From Anaerolineales bacterium (GTDB taxonomy: Bacteria > Chloroflexota > Anaerolineae > Anaerolineales > Villigracilaceae), in assembly GCA_014860745.1 (NCBI GenBank), contig JACZJC010000044.1, positions 1 through 44,440 of the forward strand: 44,440 bases of DNA, read 5' to 3'. Numbering within the stretch: the stretch's first letter is position 1; the number at the start of each line of letters is the position of its first letter. A program made the position numbers and the translations under genes. Below, piece after piece: positions 10,335 through 19,811 of the stretch. The notes below the pieces were generated by a model. It was given only the letters and a program-made list of their open reading frames with translations. It had not been told where the DNA came from and searched no databases.

Positions 10335-13300
10335 TTATTTTCTTTCCGTTTTCATTAATGCTTCCACCAATTCGTTGACGCGGATCGGCTTGCTGACATA
10401 GTCGTTCATGCCCGCGGCGAGACACATTTCCCGGTCGCCTTCCATGGCGTTGGCGGTCATGGCAATGATGTGAGGTTGTGTGACCTGTGTCAACTTGCGG
10501 ATGTTCCTCGTCGCGTCAAGACCATCCATTTCGGGCATTTGCACGTCCATGAGGATCACATCATACGTTTGGCGTTCAATCGATTCTACTGCCTCAATGC
10601 CGTTCGATGCAATATCGGCGCGGTAGCCCAATTGCTCAAGGATCCGGAGCGCGAGTTTCTGGTTGACCTGGTTATCCTCCGCGAGCAGAATGCGCAGAGG
10701 ATGATTCTTGGCCATCTCCTTGTCCATGCTGGCTTTGACCGGTTCAGGTTTCGGGGAGATAAGGTTCCTCGCAAAGATGCCAGCCAGGGCGTCGTAAAGA
10801 GCCGAGGGTTTGAGGGGTTTGGTCAAATAGGCGGAGAAGTTCAATTCGTCGGCGCCGAGTTCACGCCTGCCTAATGAAGTCAACAGAATCATGGGCAATG
10901 CCTTTTCATCCTGTAGTTTGCGGATCTCGCGCGTGAACATGAGACCGTCGAGCTCCGGCATGTGCATATCGGTGATGACGAGATCGAAGCGTTCGCCGCT
11001 TTGGATCCATTGAATGGCTTCGCGGGGATGTTCCGTTTCCTGGGAGGTCATGCCCCATTTTTCCGTTTGCAATTTTAGGATGCGGCGATTGGTGGCGTTA
11101 TCGTCCACGATGAGCACGCGCTTATTTTGCAGGGAGGGTTGTATGCCTTTGATGTCGCGGGCGGTCTTGCGTTCAGCCACCTTGGCGGATTCGGCTGTGA
11201 TTGTGAAGACGAAGGTTGCGCCGGTTCCAACGCCTGCGCTTTCGGCATGCATTTCGCCGCCCATCATTTCTGCAAGACGTTTGCTGATGGCGAGACCCAG
11301 CCCCGTGCCGCCAAATTTGCGCGTGGTGGATGAATCGGCTTGCGAGAAGGATTGGAACAGGCGGTTCATGCCTTCTTCGGATAAGCCGATACCGGTATCG
11401 CGGACGGCGAAGAGCAATTCATTTTTGCCCTTTCCATTTTTAACTGTCAGCACCACTTCACCCTTCTCAGTGAATTTGACGGCATTGCTGAGCAGGTTGA
11501 TGAGGATTTGGCGCAATCGTGTGACATCGCTTTTGATGCCAGCGGGCACATCGTCATCCATGATGTAGGCGATGTCGAGTCCTTTTTCGATGGCGCGGCC
11601 CGCCGTCAGGTCCAGCGCGGATTCGAGACATTCGCGCAGGTCGAAGGGTTGGAATTCCACATCCATCTTGCCAGCTTCGATCTTGCTGAAGTCAAGAATG
11701 TCGTTGATGATGGCGAGCAGGGCATCGCCCGAGTTGCGGATGGTCTCGGCGTAATCGCGTTGTTCCTTGTTGAGCTCGGTATCCATCAAGAGACCGCTCA
11801 TACCGATGACAGCGTTCATCGGTGTGCGGATCTCATGACTCATTGTGGCAAGGAAGGAGCTCTTGGCTTCGTTGGCTTGCTCGGCTGAGGCTTTGGCAGT
11901 TTGGGCTTCGTCGAACAACCGTGAATTCTCGATTGCGATCGCCGCCTGGCGTCCCAGACCGATGAGAAAATCCAGGTCCACTTTTGAGAAAATCCCTGCG
12001 CTGCGATCTTTGTACACCGAGAGCACACCAATGGTGCGGTTGCTTGCGATCAACGGCGCCACCATCATCGTCTCAGGTTTTTCCTCCTGATCGGGTGTGC
12101 CCGCCACATGCACGCCGCGCGGATCGAGTTCCACATTATCGATCACCTCAGCGATCCCCGATTGAGCAATACTGCCGGTGATGCCTTCGCCGAGCGTGAG
12201 CGGGTCGGCTGAATTCTCTTCGGCATACAGACCCAGCGCGAGGGCGGTCTGAAGCGTTTTTCCATCCGGTTCCACAAGCCGCAAGATGGTATCGCGGGCT
12301 GCGAAAAGCGTGTGCACGTTTTCAACGACGGTCTTTGTGACCAGATTCAGATTTAGCGTGGCGGAAAGTTCGCGCCCCACACTTGCAATGGTCGCCATTT
12401 GGAAGGCGTTGCGTTGCGTCTCCAGATACAATCTGGCGCTTTCAATGGCAATGGCGGTCTGACGCGCCACGCTGATAAGGAAGTCGAGATCGGGTTGACT
12501 GAAGAGTCCGTCCTTGTGTGGACGCCAGACCGTCAGACCGCCGATGGTCTGTCCGCGTGAAGTGAGCGGCGCTACCATCATTGCCTCGCTATCATCATCT
12601 TCAACAGGTGTGCCAGGCACATGGATCACACGCGGGTCTTTGCCGGGATGGTTCACATATTCGGGGATGCCAGTTTTCAGAATATTCCCTGAAAGCCCAA
12701 TGCCTAATTGAACAGGGCTGGCTTTAACTTCCTCGGTATAGGTTCCCAATGCCACAGGTGCGCGGAAGGTATCGCTATCAGACTCACGCAGGTAGATGGC
12801 GATATCGCGCACGCGCAGAATTTGCTTGGCATGCGCCGCGATCTTTTCGAGCACGGGTTCCAGTTCACGCGTGGCGGCGATGTCGTTACCGATCTCTGCC
12901 AGGGTCGCCATTTCCTGCGCACGGCGCTGAGTCTCGGCGTGCAGCTGCGCAGTGTGGATGGCGGACCCGGCATTCGCCGCGATGGTTGTCAGCAGGCGCA
13001 GGTCGTCGTTATCGAACACGCCCTCTTCGGTGGTGCTCTGCACGCTCAACACGCCGATGGTCCCTTTGCCCGATTGGATCGGCACGCCCAAATACGAAAG
13101 TGCCTCGCGTCCCACCCGCGGTACGCCGATCTCTTCATGACGTTTTTCCAGGTCTTTGTTGATCAATAACGGTTCGCCGCTCTGGATGATCTTGCTGGCG
13201 AGTCCTTCGCCCAGTTTGAGCGTGGTGAAATCCTCGCCATGCTGATACGGGAAGCGGATGAGATCCGTCTGCGGGTCGAGCAATGCCACGTAGGCGATAT

Positions 13301-16300
13301 CGGCATGGAAGGTCTCGCGCGTCTGACTCCCGATCAGCTGGATCATTGCTTCGAGATCCGTTTCTGCCACGAGAGCCTGACTGATTGTGCTGATCGCCGC
13401 CAGTTCCCCGGCGCGTTGCTGCTCGGCGTTGAACAGACGCGCGTTCTCGAGCGCGATACCCATACTGCCTGCCAGCGTTTGCAATAATCGCACATCCGAT
13501 TCAATGAAGGCGTTCTCGCGGTCAAAGTTTTGCAGGCTGAAATAACCGTTGACCTGCGCCCCCGTCCCAAATGGGACATAGATCAGGGATTTTGGAGTCT
13601 GTGTGCCTTCAATGGTTTTCAATCCATATCGTTTTGATTCTTCTCTGGCATTCTCATTGATCACAATAGTCTGGCGAGATGAGATAAGAAGATCATTCAT
13701 CGGGCTGAACGGCAATAGTTCATCATCAAAGACACGTTGACCTTCTTCAAAAGCGTAATCTAGCCGCGATAACTTCTTCTCATGGTCGAACGTGGAAATG
13801 ATGACCGACTGCGCGTTGAACATGCTTTGGATCTTATCGCCGACCAGATCAAAGATGGCTTGCATATCCAGCTTTGATGCCAGCCCCTCCTGCACGCTAT
13901 TGATGATGGCAAGTTCAGCGGCGCGTTGTTCGGTCTCTTTGAGCAGGCGCTGGGTCTCATCGAAGAGGCGCGCGTTCTCGAGGGCGACGCTCATGGAGTT
14001 AGCGAGGGTGGTTAACAAGCGAAGATCATTTTGATCGAAGGCGTATTGTTTATATTTCTGTACACTGACGACGCCTATGGCTTTTCCATTTCTGAAAATA
14101 GGCACTCCCAAAAAGGATTCATTTAAGTCTTCACTGGAATCAGGCGATGCAATATTAAATGAACCAGCTTCATTTTGTTCCTTGGATGTATGCAGCAGAA
14201 GTGGTTTACCTGACTCGATGACGACCTCAAATAGTCCCTTTCCGTAGGGGCGGCTGAAGATCAAATTTTGAGCGTCTTTATCGGTGTAGTAGGGTGCAAT
14301 TACCTTGTTGTTTTCTATATCATAAAAAGCGATAAAGGTTGTTTCGGCTTTGAAAATTTCGCGGATTTTGTCACCGACAGCATCGTAAATAGCTTGCATT
14401 TCCAACTTGGCAGCGAGGGCAGCTTGCACGCTGTTGATAACCGCCAGTTCGGCATTGCGTTCCTCGGTCTCTTTGAGCAGGCGCTGGGTCTCATCAAAGA
14501 GGCGGGCGTTTTCGAGCGCGACGCTCATGCTGTTGGCGAGCGTCTGCAGCAAACGCACATCCGATTCGCTGAAGGCGTGCTCTTCAAAACTTGCCAGATT
14601 GATCAAACCGCGCACTTGGTCGCCTGCAACGAGCGGAACAAAGACAACCGATTTCTCCGATTCGGTTCCCGGCAGGGTGAAACTATCGTATTTCTTTTCT
14701 TCTTCAATTAAGTTTTCATTAATAACCACCGTTTCGCGGGTGCGGAATACGTGCGCGCTGAAGCCCTTGTCGCTCAGCCGTGTCGAGAAGACATCAAGCC
14801 GTTTTCCGTTTTCATACATATATGGGTAAAGCACCGTGTTCGTCTGCGGGTCAATGATGCGGATGTTCATATCCGTATTATTGAAGATCTCGCGGATCTT
14901 ATCGCCTACTGCATCATAGATGCCTTGAATATTGAGTTCCGCGGCGAGCGCAGCTTGCACGCTGTTGATGATGGCTAGCTCGGCATTGCGTTGCTGGGTC
15001 TCTTCAAAAAGACGCGCGTTCTCGAGGGCTACACTCATACTGTTGGCGACGGTCGAGAGCAAACGAACATCTGAATTGCTAAAGGCGTTCTCAACATCCA
15101 GATTCTGCAAGCTGATGATGCCTGTCACTTCATTGCCAACGATCATTGGCACAAAGAGCAGAGACTTGGGTTCTTCACCCTCCAGAACAGTTGCTTCTCC
15201 AATTTCAGTGGCTACTTGTATGTAATTTTGATTGATCAACCATGACTGGCGGGTATCGACCACCCGCTGGCGGAACTTATCAATAAGGCTGGGTTTTTTG
15301 AATTCAATTCTCTCACCGCGCTCATATAAATAACGATGATGAATTTCGCTTGTCGCAGGGTCATAGAGTGATATCAAGGTGACTTGCGCGTTAAAGATCT
15401 CCGAGGTCTTGTCACCGACCAGATCAATAATGGACTGGAACTCAAGCTTGGAAGCCAGCCCCTGCTGCACGCTGTTGATGATCGCCAGTTCGGCGTTGCG
15501 TTGTTGGGTCTCGTTGAAGAGGCGGGCATTCTCCAGCGCCACACCCATGCTGGATGCAACCGTTGTCAACAGGCGAATATCGGCTTCGGTGTAGGCGTTT
15601 TCTTGCTCGTAATTTTCGATGACGATGTTCCCGAGTACGCGGTCGCTGCCCACGATGGGAACATACGCTCCGGATTTGCTTGTGTCAGTTCCTGGAACTG
15701 TAACCACCCCTAATTCGAGCATTTCTGCCAGCGTGTTAAGGATGACAGGCTTCCGCGTAAGTACGAGTTTTTCCCATGTTTTTGATATTGGTGTGGCGCT
15801 GGGAATCGTGATACGTTCGCCGTGCTCATACTCATAAAGATAATGCATAAGGTTTGCTTCGGCGTCGTACCAGCGGATTCCGATCTCGCCTGTGTTGAGC
15901 ACCTCTCGTAATTTATCCCCAACCAGATCAATGATCGTCTGGAAATCCAATTCAGCCGCCAACCCTTGTTGAATGCTGTTGATGACCGCCATTTCCGCGG
16001 CGCGGTCTTCCGTGATCTTGAGCAGGCGTTGAGTCTCGTCAAAGAGACGCGCATTTTCGAGGGCGACACCCATGCTGGATGCAAGAGTAGTGAGAAGGCG
16101 AATGTCCGAATCATTGAATGCGTTTTGCTGGTAGCTTTGCACGCTGACCACGCCAGCGACGAAGCCTCCGATGATGATTGGTATACCCAGATATGTGTTG
16201 GCGCGTTCGTCGGCTTCGAGGATCGCTCCAAGTGCAATCTGTTCTTCGAATGTACCCACGAGGAGCGGCTGGCGATCCAGTATCACTTTGGACGTCATGC

Positions 16301-17726
16301 CCTCTCCCATGGTAAGCGGCGCTGCCTTAAGAATATTTCCACGATCCACGTAGTATGGAAAGTCAATCTGGTTGTGGTCTTCGGGGTTTCGGATGGCTAT
16401 GTAAACCACCTCAACTTGAAAGATATCGCGGATCTTATTGCCAACCAGCTCGTAAATTGCCTGCATTTCCAGTTTGGAAGCCAGCCCCTCCTGCACGCTG
16501 TTGATGATGGCCAGTTCGGCGTTACGTTCCTGCTCGGCTTTGAAGGATTGCGCATTTTGCAATGCCACGCTCATACTGTTGGTTAGTGTTTCAAGCAAGC
16601 GCACGTCCGATTCAGGGAAGATGTGCCTGCGTTCATACGATTGCAGAGAGACAGCACCCAACACATTTTCACCCGCGATGATCGGTACGTACACCATTGA
16701 TTGGGGTTCTTCGTCTCCAGCCATGTTATAGGAATTGACCTCTGCGCTGCGACGCTGAATATCTTCATTTATAACAATCGTTTGCCGCCTGCGAATCGCT
16801 TCGCCTGTGAACCCGCCGAGATCAGTGTCGGGCAAGTCATTCATTTTTGTTCCGCGACCAATCGCATAAGGGTATGAAACCATATTTTTTTCGGTGTGAT
16901 AAATGGCAATAAAGAGGATATCGGGCTTGAAGATCTCATGCAGTTTATCGCCGACAAGGTCGTAGATCCCCTGAATATCCAGCTTGGAGGCCAGCCCTTC
17001 CTGCACGCTGTTGATGACCGCCAACTCGGCGATGCGCTCCTGCTCGGCTTCAAAGAGCCGAGCGTTTTGGATGGCAACACCCATATTGGCGGAGAGGGTT
17101 TGCAGGAGGCGCAGGTCATTTTCATTGAAGGCGTGTTGTTTGTAACTACCGAGACCAACAACACCCAAAACTTTTTCACTCACAATAATGGGCACCATCA
17201 TCGAAGATTGAGTAATTACATCGTTCGCATCGTTTTCGATCTGTTCAGGCGTTAGGTAAGCGCCATGTACTTGTTGTTCGTCCAACGTGCCCAAACGAAG
17301 CGGTTGGCGTGATTGAATGACTTTGCTGGTCATTCCTTTACCGAGAGGGAAAGGCTCAATGTAATCAACGTATCCGCCTTCGCCTTCGTCATACTCATAA
17401 TGCGTATGGATCATGTTGGTCTGCGCGTTCAGAAGCATGATCGAAACGGCTTCTGCATGGAAAATATCGCGGACTTTATCGCCGACGATCTTCGTTACCG
17501 TTTTGACATCCAGCGTCTTTGCCATGGCTTCGCCCACGCTGTTAAGGATGGCGAGTTCGTCTTCCCGTTGGGAAAGTTGTTGCTCAACGGACTGCGCTTG
17601 ATTCGGCTTTCCCTTCATATTTTTGGATGGTGGCTTTACAGCCTTAACGCCTATCGCGCCTTTTCCTTTGCTCTTCCCCGCTGGTTTTTTAATAGCCTTG
17701 CTTACGGCTGATGACTTTTTTGTCAT
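10335..17726 (-). CDS. Giant multi-GAF hybrid sensor histidine kinase
   Basis: The 2463-residue protein has a Lys/Ala/Pro-rich N terminus (1-45) and no transmembrane segment, so it is probably cytoplasmic. Eleven tandem GAF modules of about 160-190 residues follow. Most begin with a variant of [17 protein letters not shown] and end with VALENARLF. The kinase core has His1964 ([18 protein letters not shown]), the N box NLLSNAVKF, and G boxes DTGIGLS and [13 protein letters not shown]. Two receiver domains close the protein, with phospho-Asp in LVITDMHMP and [11 protein letters not shown] domains bind small ligands or chromophores; none can be named here. It lies upstream of the HPt and receiver-cyclase genes and has a strong promoter at 17763-17791. 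Confidence 0.95.
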   Translation of the reverse strand: MTKKSSAVSKAIKKPAGKSKGKGAIGVKAVKPPSKNMKGKPNQAQSVEQQLSQREDELAILNSVGEAMAKTLDVKTVTKIVGDKVRDIFHAEAVSIMLLNAQTNMIHTHYEYDEGEGGYVDYIEPFPLGKGMTSKVIQSRQPLRLGTLDEQQVHGAYLTPEQIENDANDVITQSSMMVPIIVSEKVLGVVGLGSYKQHAFNENDLRLLQTLSANMGVAIQNARLFEAEQERIAELAVINSVQEGLASKLDIQGIYDLVGDKLHEIFKPDILFIAIYHTEKNMVSYPYAIGRGTKMNDLPDTDLGGFTGEAIRRRQTIVINEDIQRRSAEVNSYNMAGDEEPQSMVYVPIIAGENVLGAVSLQSYERRHIFPESDVRLLETLTNSMSVALQNAQSFKAEQERNAELAIINSVQEGLASKLEMQAIYELVGNKIRDIFQVEVVYIAIRNPEDHNQIDFPYYVDRGNILKAAPLTMGEGMTSKVILDRQPLLVGTFEEQIALGAILEADERANTYLGIPIIIGGFVAGVVSVQSYQQNAFNDSDIRLLTTLASSMGVALENARLFDETQRLLKITEDRAAEMAVINSIQQGLAAELDFQTIIDLVGDKLREVLNTGEIGIRWYDAEANLMHYLYEYEHGERITIPSATPISKTWEKLVLTRKPVILNTLAEMLELGVVTVPGTDTSKSGAYVPIVGSDRVLGNIVIENYEQENAYTEADIRLLTTVASSMGVALENARLFNETQQRNAELAIINSVQQGLASKLEFQSIIDLVGDKTSEIFNAQVTLISLYDPATSEIHHRYLYERGERIEFKKPSLIDKFRQRVVDTRQSWLINQNYIQVATEIGEATVLEGEEPKSLLFVPMIVGNEVTGIISLQNLDVENAFSNSDVRLLSTVANSMSVALENARLFEETQQRNAELAIINSVQAALAAELNIQGIYDAVGDKIREIFNNTDMNIRIIDPQTNTVLYPYMYENGKRLDVFSTRLSDKGFSAHVFRTRETVVINENLIEEEKKYDSFTLPGTESEKSVVFVPLVAGDQVRGLINLASFEEHAFSESDVRLLQTLANSMSVALENARLFDETQRLLKETEERNAELAVINSVQAALAAKLEMQAIYDAVGDKIREIFKAETTFIAFYDIENNKVIAPYYTDKDAQNLIFSRPYGKGLFEVVIESGKPLLLHTSKEQNEAGSFNIASPDSSEDLNESFLGVPIFRNGKAIGVVSVQKYKQYAFDQNDLRLLTTLANSMSVALENARLFDETQRLLKETEQRAAELAIINSVQEGLASKLDMQAIFDLVGDKIQSMFNAQSVIISTFDHEKKLSRLDYAFEEGQRVFDDELLPFSPMNDLLISSRQTIVINENAREESKRYGLKTIEGTQTPKSLIYVPFGTGAQVNGYFSLQNFDRENAFIESDVRLLQTLAGSMGIALENARLFNAEQQRAGELAAISTISQALVAETDLEAMIQLIGSQTRETFHADIAYVALLDPQTDLIRFPYQHGEDFTTLKLGEGLASKIIQSGEPLLINKDLEKRHEEIGVPRVGREALSYLGVPIQSGKGTIGVLSVQSTTEEGVFDNDDLRLLTTIAANAGSAIHTAQLHAETQRRAQEMATLAEIGNDIAATRELEPVLEKIAAHAKQILRVRDIAIYLRESDSDTFRAPVALGTYTEEVKASPVQLGIGLSGNILKTGIPEYVNHPGKDPRVIHVPGTPVEDDDSEAMMVAPLTSRGQTIGGLTVWRPHKDGLFSQPDLDFLISVARQTAIAIESARLYLETQRNAFQMATIASVGRELSATLNLNLVTKTVVENVHTLFAARDTILRLVEPDGKTLQTALALGLYAEENSADPLTLGEGITGSIAQSGIAEVIDNVELDPRGVHVAGTPDQEEKPETMMVAPLIASNRTIGVLSVYKDRSAGIFSKVDLDFLIGLGRQAAIAIENSRLFDEAQTAKASAEQANEAKSSFLATMSHEIRTPMNAVIGMSGLLMDTELNKEQRDYAETIRNSGDALLAIINDILDFSKIEAGKMDVEFQPFDLRECLESALDLTAGRAIEKGLDIAYIMDDDVPAGIKSDVTRLRQILINLLSNAVKFTEKGEVVLTVKNGKGKNELLFAVRDTGIGLSEEGMNRLFQSFSQADSSTTRKFGGTGLGLAISKRLAEMMGGEMHAESAGVGTGATFVFTITAESAKVAERKTARDIKGIQPSLQNKRVLIVDDNATNRRILKLQTEKWGMTSQETEHPREAIQWIQSGERFDLVITDMHMPELDGLMFTREIRKLQDEKALPMILLTSLGRRELGADELNFSAYLTKPLKPSALYDALAGIFARNLISPKPEPVKASMDKEMAKNHPLRILLAEDNQVNQKLALRILEQLGYRADIASNGIEAVESIERQTYDVILMDVQMPEMDGLDATRNIRKLTQVTQPHIIAMTANAMEGDREMCLAAGMNDYVSKPIRVNELVEALMKTERK
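12380..17560 (-). repeat. Tandem GAF-module repeat within the hybrid kinase gene
   Basis: A conserved module-junction block recurs at about 500-540 bp intervals (near 13890, 14427, 14957, 15467, 15966, 16495 and 16999). It encodes the end of one GAF, its linker and the start of the next. Nucleotide identity is highest in these blocks and lower in the ligand-pocket centres. The pattern fits repeated intragenic duplication, with the junctions serving as sites for further gain or loss of modules. Confidence 0.85.
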
Positions 17727-17762
17727 ACCCGTTGCTCCTCATATCCTCTGGTTTGTCAAATG

Positions 17763-17791
17763 AGTTTACTTTTCAGTATGGCTTAAGTCAA
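17763..17791 (-). promoter_or_regulatory. Sigma-70-type promoter of the hybrid kinase gene
   Basis: On the minus strand TTGACT is followed by a 17-bp spacer and TAAACT. The predicted start lies about 30 bp before the ATG at 17726. This promoter sits in the 75-bp gap after the MtaA-like gene and could drive kinase, HPt and cyclase together. Confidence 0.72.
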
Positions 17792-17801
17792 TGGAATTTC
17801 G

Positions 17802-18785
17802 TTACGGCATCATCGCTTTTATATTCTGGATGGGCGTGGACGGGACCAGGTCGCACCCGGGCCAGACTGCATCCACGCCCGCCTCTTTCGCCCTTTGAAT
17901 TGCTTCGGCGATTTGGACAGAATCTCCCCGCCACATCGTCCCAACGGGATCGATATTCCCGAACAGCAAGGTATCCCTCAGCGCCGTTCGCGCTGCTTCC
18001 AGATCGGTCATCTGGTCGACCGAGATCGCGCCCGCCCCGGTTTGATCCAGCAAATGAAGTGACCTGGTCACATCCCCGCATATTGACAGTACACAAGGCT
18101 TCGGCAGGGAATCGATCAATTGCTTTTCTGCCGGCAGAACGAATTGCTCGAATTTGGCAGGCCCGATAAATCCCGGCGACCCGCCCATATCGTGGATGGT
18201 GATGAAATCTGCGCCGGCATTGCGGTAGGCATTGCCAATTTTAGAAAGGAAAGAAGAAAGATGAAGGAGCGCATCCATCACAATCTGCTGCTCCTTCTTC
18301 ATCTCTTTAAACAAATTCGTCGGATTGCACAAATACAACAACAAAGTATAAGGACCAGGTATCAACCCCGAAAGAACAACATCCTTCCCGATGTCATCTT
18401 TTAATAAACCAATTGCCTCACACACAGTATCGATTCTCCCTAGCTTCCAATCCCCAATCTCTAATTCTCTAATCCCTCTCGTGCTCTCAACTAACGCCTC
18501 CCTCACCTGCGGAAATTGCATCTCCCCGCCTTCATAAAAATTCAACTCCGCGCCTAATGCCTCGGCAGGTGCGCACAAATCCAGCGGCAATGTCGCGGAC
18601 GGCATCCCTGTCAACCTGAATGTGCTGGCCGCCGCCTTTGCCATCTTACCCGCATCCTTGTGGGCTTCGTGCAAGGTCAACCCCTCATGCTTTAGTCCCT
18701 CGGCCGTGACGTGAATCAACCCACTGAACGCGGGCTGGAAATCGATTTTTTTGCCAGAGAGGAGATTCAAAATTTCTTCGCGCAT
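17802..18785 (-). CDS. Uroporphyrinogen decarboxylase-family methyltransferase (MtaA/CmuA-like)
   Basis: The 327-residue protein has the URO-D fold as used by corrinoid-dependent methyltransferases: PLDLCAPAEALGAE (67-80), GLIPGPYTLLLYL, HDMGGSPGFIGPAKFEQFVLP, FGNIDPVG and WPGCDLVPSTPIQNIKAM. Its place next to a homocysteine methyltransferase and a corrinoid reactivator argues for methyl transfer and not haem synthesis. The MtaA zinc site uses His-x-Cys plus a distal Cys; here the first motif reads SICGD, so the His is replaced by Ser, while the distal Cys in PGCDL is kept. Residues about 102-118 (RGIRELEIGDWKLGRID) are encoded by a DNA stretch with 7-bp periodicity and do not look like the normal family sequence. 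Confidence 0.8.
   Translation of the reverse strand: MREEILNLLSGKKIDFQPAFSGLIHVTAEGLKHEGLTLHEAHKDAGKMAKAAASTFRLTGMPSATLPLDLCAPAEALGAELNFYEGGEMQFPQVREALVESTRGIRELEIGDWKLGRIDTVCEAIGLLKDDIGKDVVLSGLIPGPYTLLLYLCNPTNLFKEMKKEQQIVMDALLHLSSFLSKIGNAYRNAGADFITIHDMGGSPGFIGPAKFEQFVLPAEKQLIDSLPKPCVLSICGDVTRSLHLLDQTGAGAISVDQMTDLEAARTALRDTLLFGNIDPVGTMWRGDSVQIAEAIQRAKEAGVDAVWPGCDLVPSTPIQNIKAMMP
18440..18481. repeat. Heptad-periodic repeat inside the MtaA-like gene
   Basis: Six consecutive 7-mers run in register, with the core CCAATCC / CCAATCT (18447-18460) and degenerate versions around it. The segment is read in frame by the MtaA-like gene and encodes the RELEIGDWKLG stretch. It is related to the array at 18801-18884 and to the trpC copy at 37094-37128. 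Confidence 0.7.
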
Positions 18786-18800
18786 GACAAAGTCCTTTAC

Positions 18801-18884
18801 GAGTTACGGGTTACAAGTTACGTGCCTCGTAACTCGTAACCCGTATCCAATTACCAATCTCCGATTACCGCCTGCCAATTACTT
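18801..18884. repeat. Inverted heptad array, 12 units
   Basis: Twelve contiguous 7-bp units fill the gap between the MtaA-like start and the methyltransferase stop codon. The left units are of the type GAGTTAC (18801-18807) and the next ones GTAACTC (18829-18835), its reverse complement; later units are of the type ATTACCA and ATTACCG. The array covers the TAA stop (18879-18881) of the methyltransferase gene. The left and middle blocks can form a hairpin. Confidence 0.8.
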
Positions 18885-19760
18885 CACAGCCTTCGCAATC
18901 GCCGCGATGTGCTCTGGCGTATTCCCACAACATCCACCGACGACCCTTGCTCCCAATTCAACATATTTTTTTGCGTATATCGCCATGTCATCGGGACCCA
19001 TGTCGTACACACCTTGCTCGGTTTCTATGTCCATGTGCGGGACACCCGCATTCGGTTTGACCCAAAGTGGGATATTCGGCAGGATCGCTGCATATTCCTT
19101 CACCACAGATTCCATGTTATCCAGCGTCGTCCCACAGTTCGCGCCAATCAGGGCGGCGCCCATTTCGGAATATCGCTTGATCACATCCTTCGGCTTGACT
19201 CCCATCATCGTGCGGGTGCCTCTGTCGTAGCTGAATGATACGACAATGGGAAGGTCAGTGACGGAACGCGCGCCATCAAACGCGGCAGTTGCCTCTTCAA
19301 ACGAAAACATGGTTTCGATCAACAGCAAATCCACGCCGCCATCGGCAAGGGCTTTGGCTTGTTCTGCAAAGGTCGCTTTAACCTCCTCCGCTTCAAGCGG
19401 ACCGTACGGCTTGATCAAAGCGCCGACCGGGCCCATCGAACCAGCAACCAGCCCTCCGTTACGCAATGAAGCGGCTTTGCGCGCAATCTCCGCCGCGCGC
19501 ATGTTCACCTCCGGAGTGCGATCCTGATATTTTGAATCCTTCATCTGCATCCGCGTGCCGCCGAAAGTGCAGGTGAGGATAATATCCGAGCCTGCCTCGG
19601 CAAATGAACTTGCAAGTTTCAAAATGGTGTCGGGGTCGTCAATGATGAGGTCTTCGGGCGGCTTGCCTGGCTTCAACCCCATCTTTTGCAGATTCGAACC
19701 CGTTGCCCCATCCGCAACGAGAATTTCCCCGCCGTTCAAACGCTCCAAAAATTTATTCAT
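18879..19760 (-). CDS. Homocysteine S-methyltransferase family protein
   Basis: The 293-residue TIM-barrel protein has the zinc-binding signature of cobalamin- or betaine-dependent homocysteine methyltransferases: GANCGTT (about 207-213) and GGCCGNTPEHI near the C terminus, supplying three Cys ligands. Other family segments are VADGATGSNLQKMG, DIILTCTFGGTRMQM and LLIETMFSFEEA. It corresponds to the N-terminal module of MetH without the folate, cobalamin or activation domains, so it would need a separate corrinoid protein or use another methyl donor. Neighbours (MtaA-like, RACE-type reactivator, PF13769-like) support corrinoid methyl transfer. The gene has a good Shine-Dalgarno (AAGGAGAA). Its final codon and stop fall in a heptad array. 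Confidence 0.88.
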   Translation of the reverse strand: MNKFLERLNGGEILVADGATGSNLQKMGLKPGKPPEDLIIDDPDTILKLASSFAEAGSDIILTCTFGGTRMQMKDSKYQDRTPEVNMRAAEIARKAASLRNGGLVAGSMGPVGALIKPYGPLEAEEVKATFAEQAKALADGGVDLLLIETMFSFEEATAAFDGARSVTDLPIVVSFSYDRGTRTMMGVKPKDVIKRYSEMGAALIGANCGTTLDNMESVVKEYAAILPNIPLWVKPNAGVPHMDIETEQGVYDMGPDDMAIYAKKYVELGARVVGGCCGNTPEHIAAIAKAVK

Positions 19761-19775
19761 TGTTCTCCTTATACA

Positions 19776-19799
19776 CCCCTCTCCATTTTGGGAGAGGGG
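19776..19799. other. Perfect intergenic hairpin
   Basis: CCCCTCTCC (19776-19784) pairs with GGAGAGGGG (19791-19799) around a 6-nt loop. It lies between the reactivator and methyltransferase genes. There is no adjacent T-run on either strand, so it is more likely an mRNA-stability hairpin or dispersed repeat than a terminator. Confidence 0.7.
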
Positions 19800-19811
19800 C
19801 AGATGTGAGGG

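Noticed and set aside
12380-17560. CRISPR array or satellite DNA in the repeated region
   Set aside because: The period is about 500-540 bp, repeats are imperfect, and the whole stretch is an open frame encoding GAF modules.
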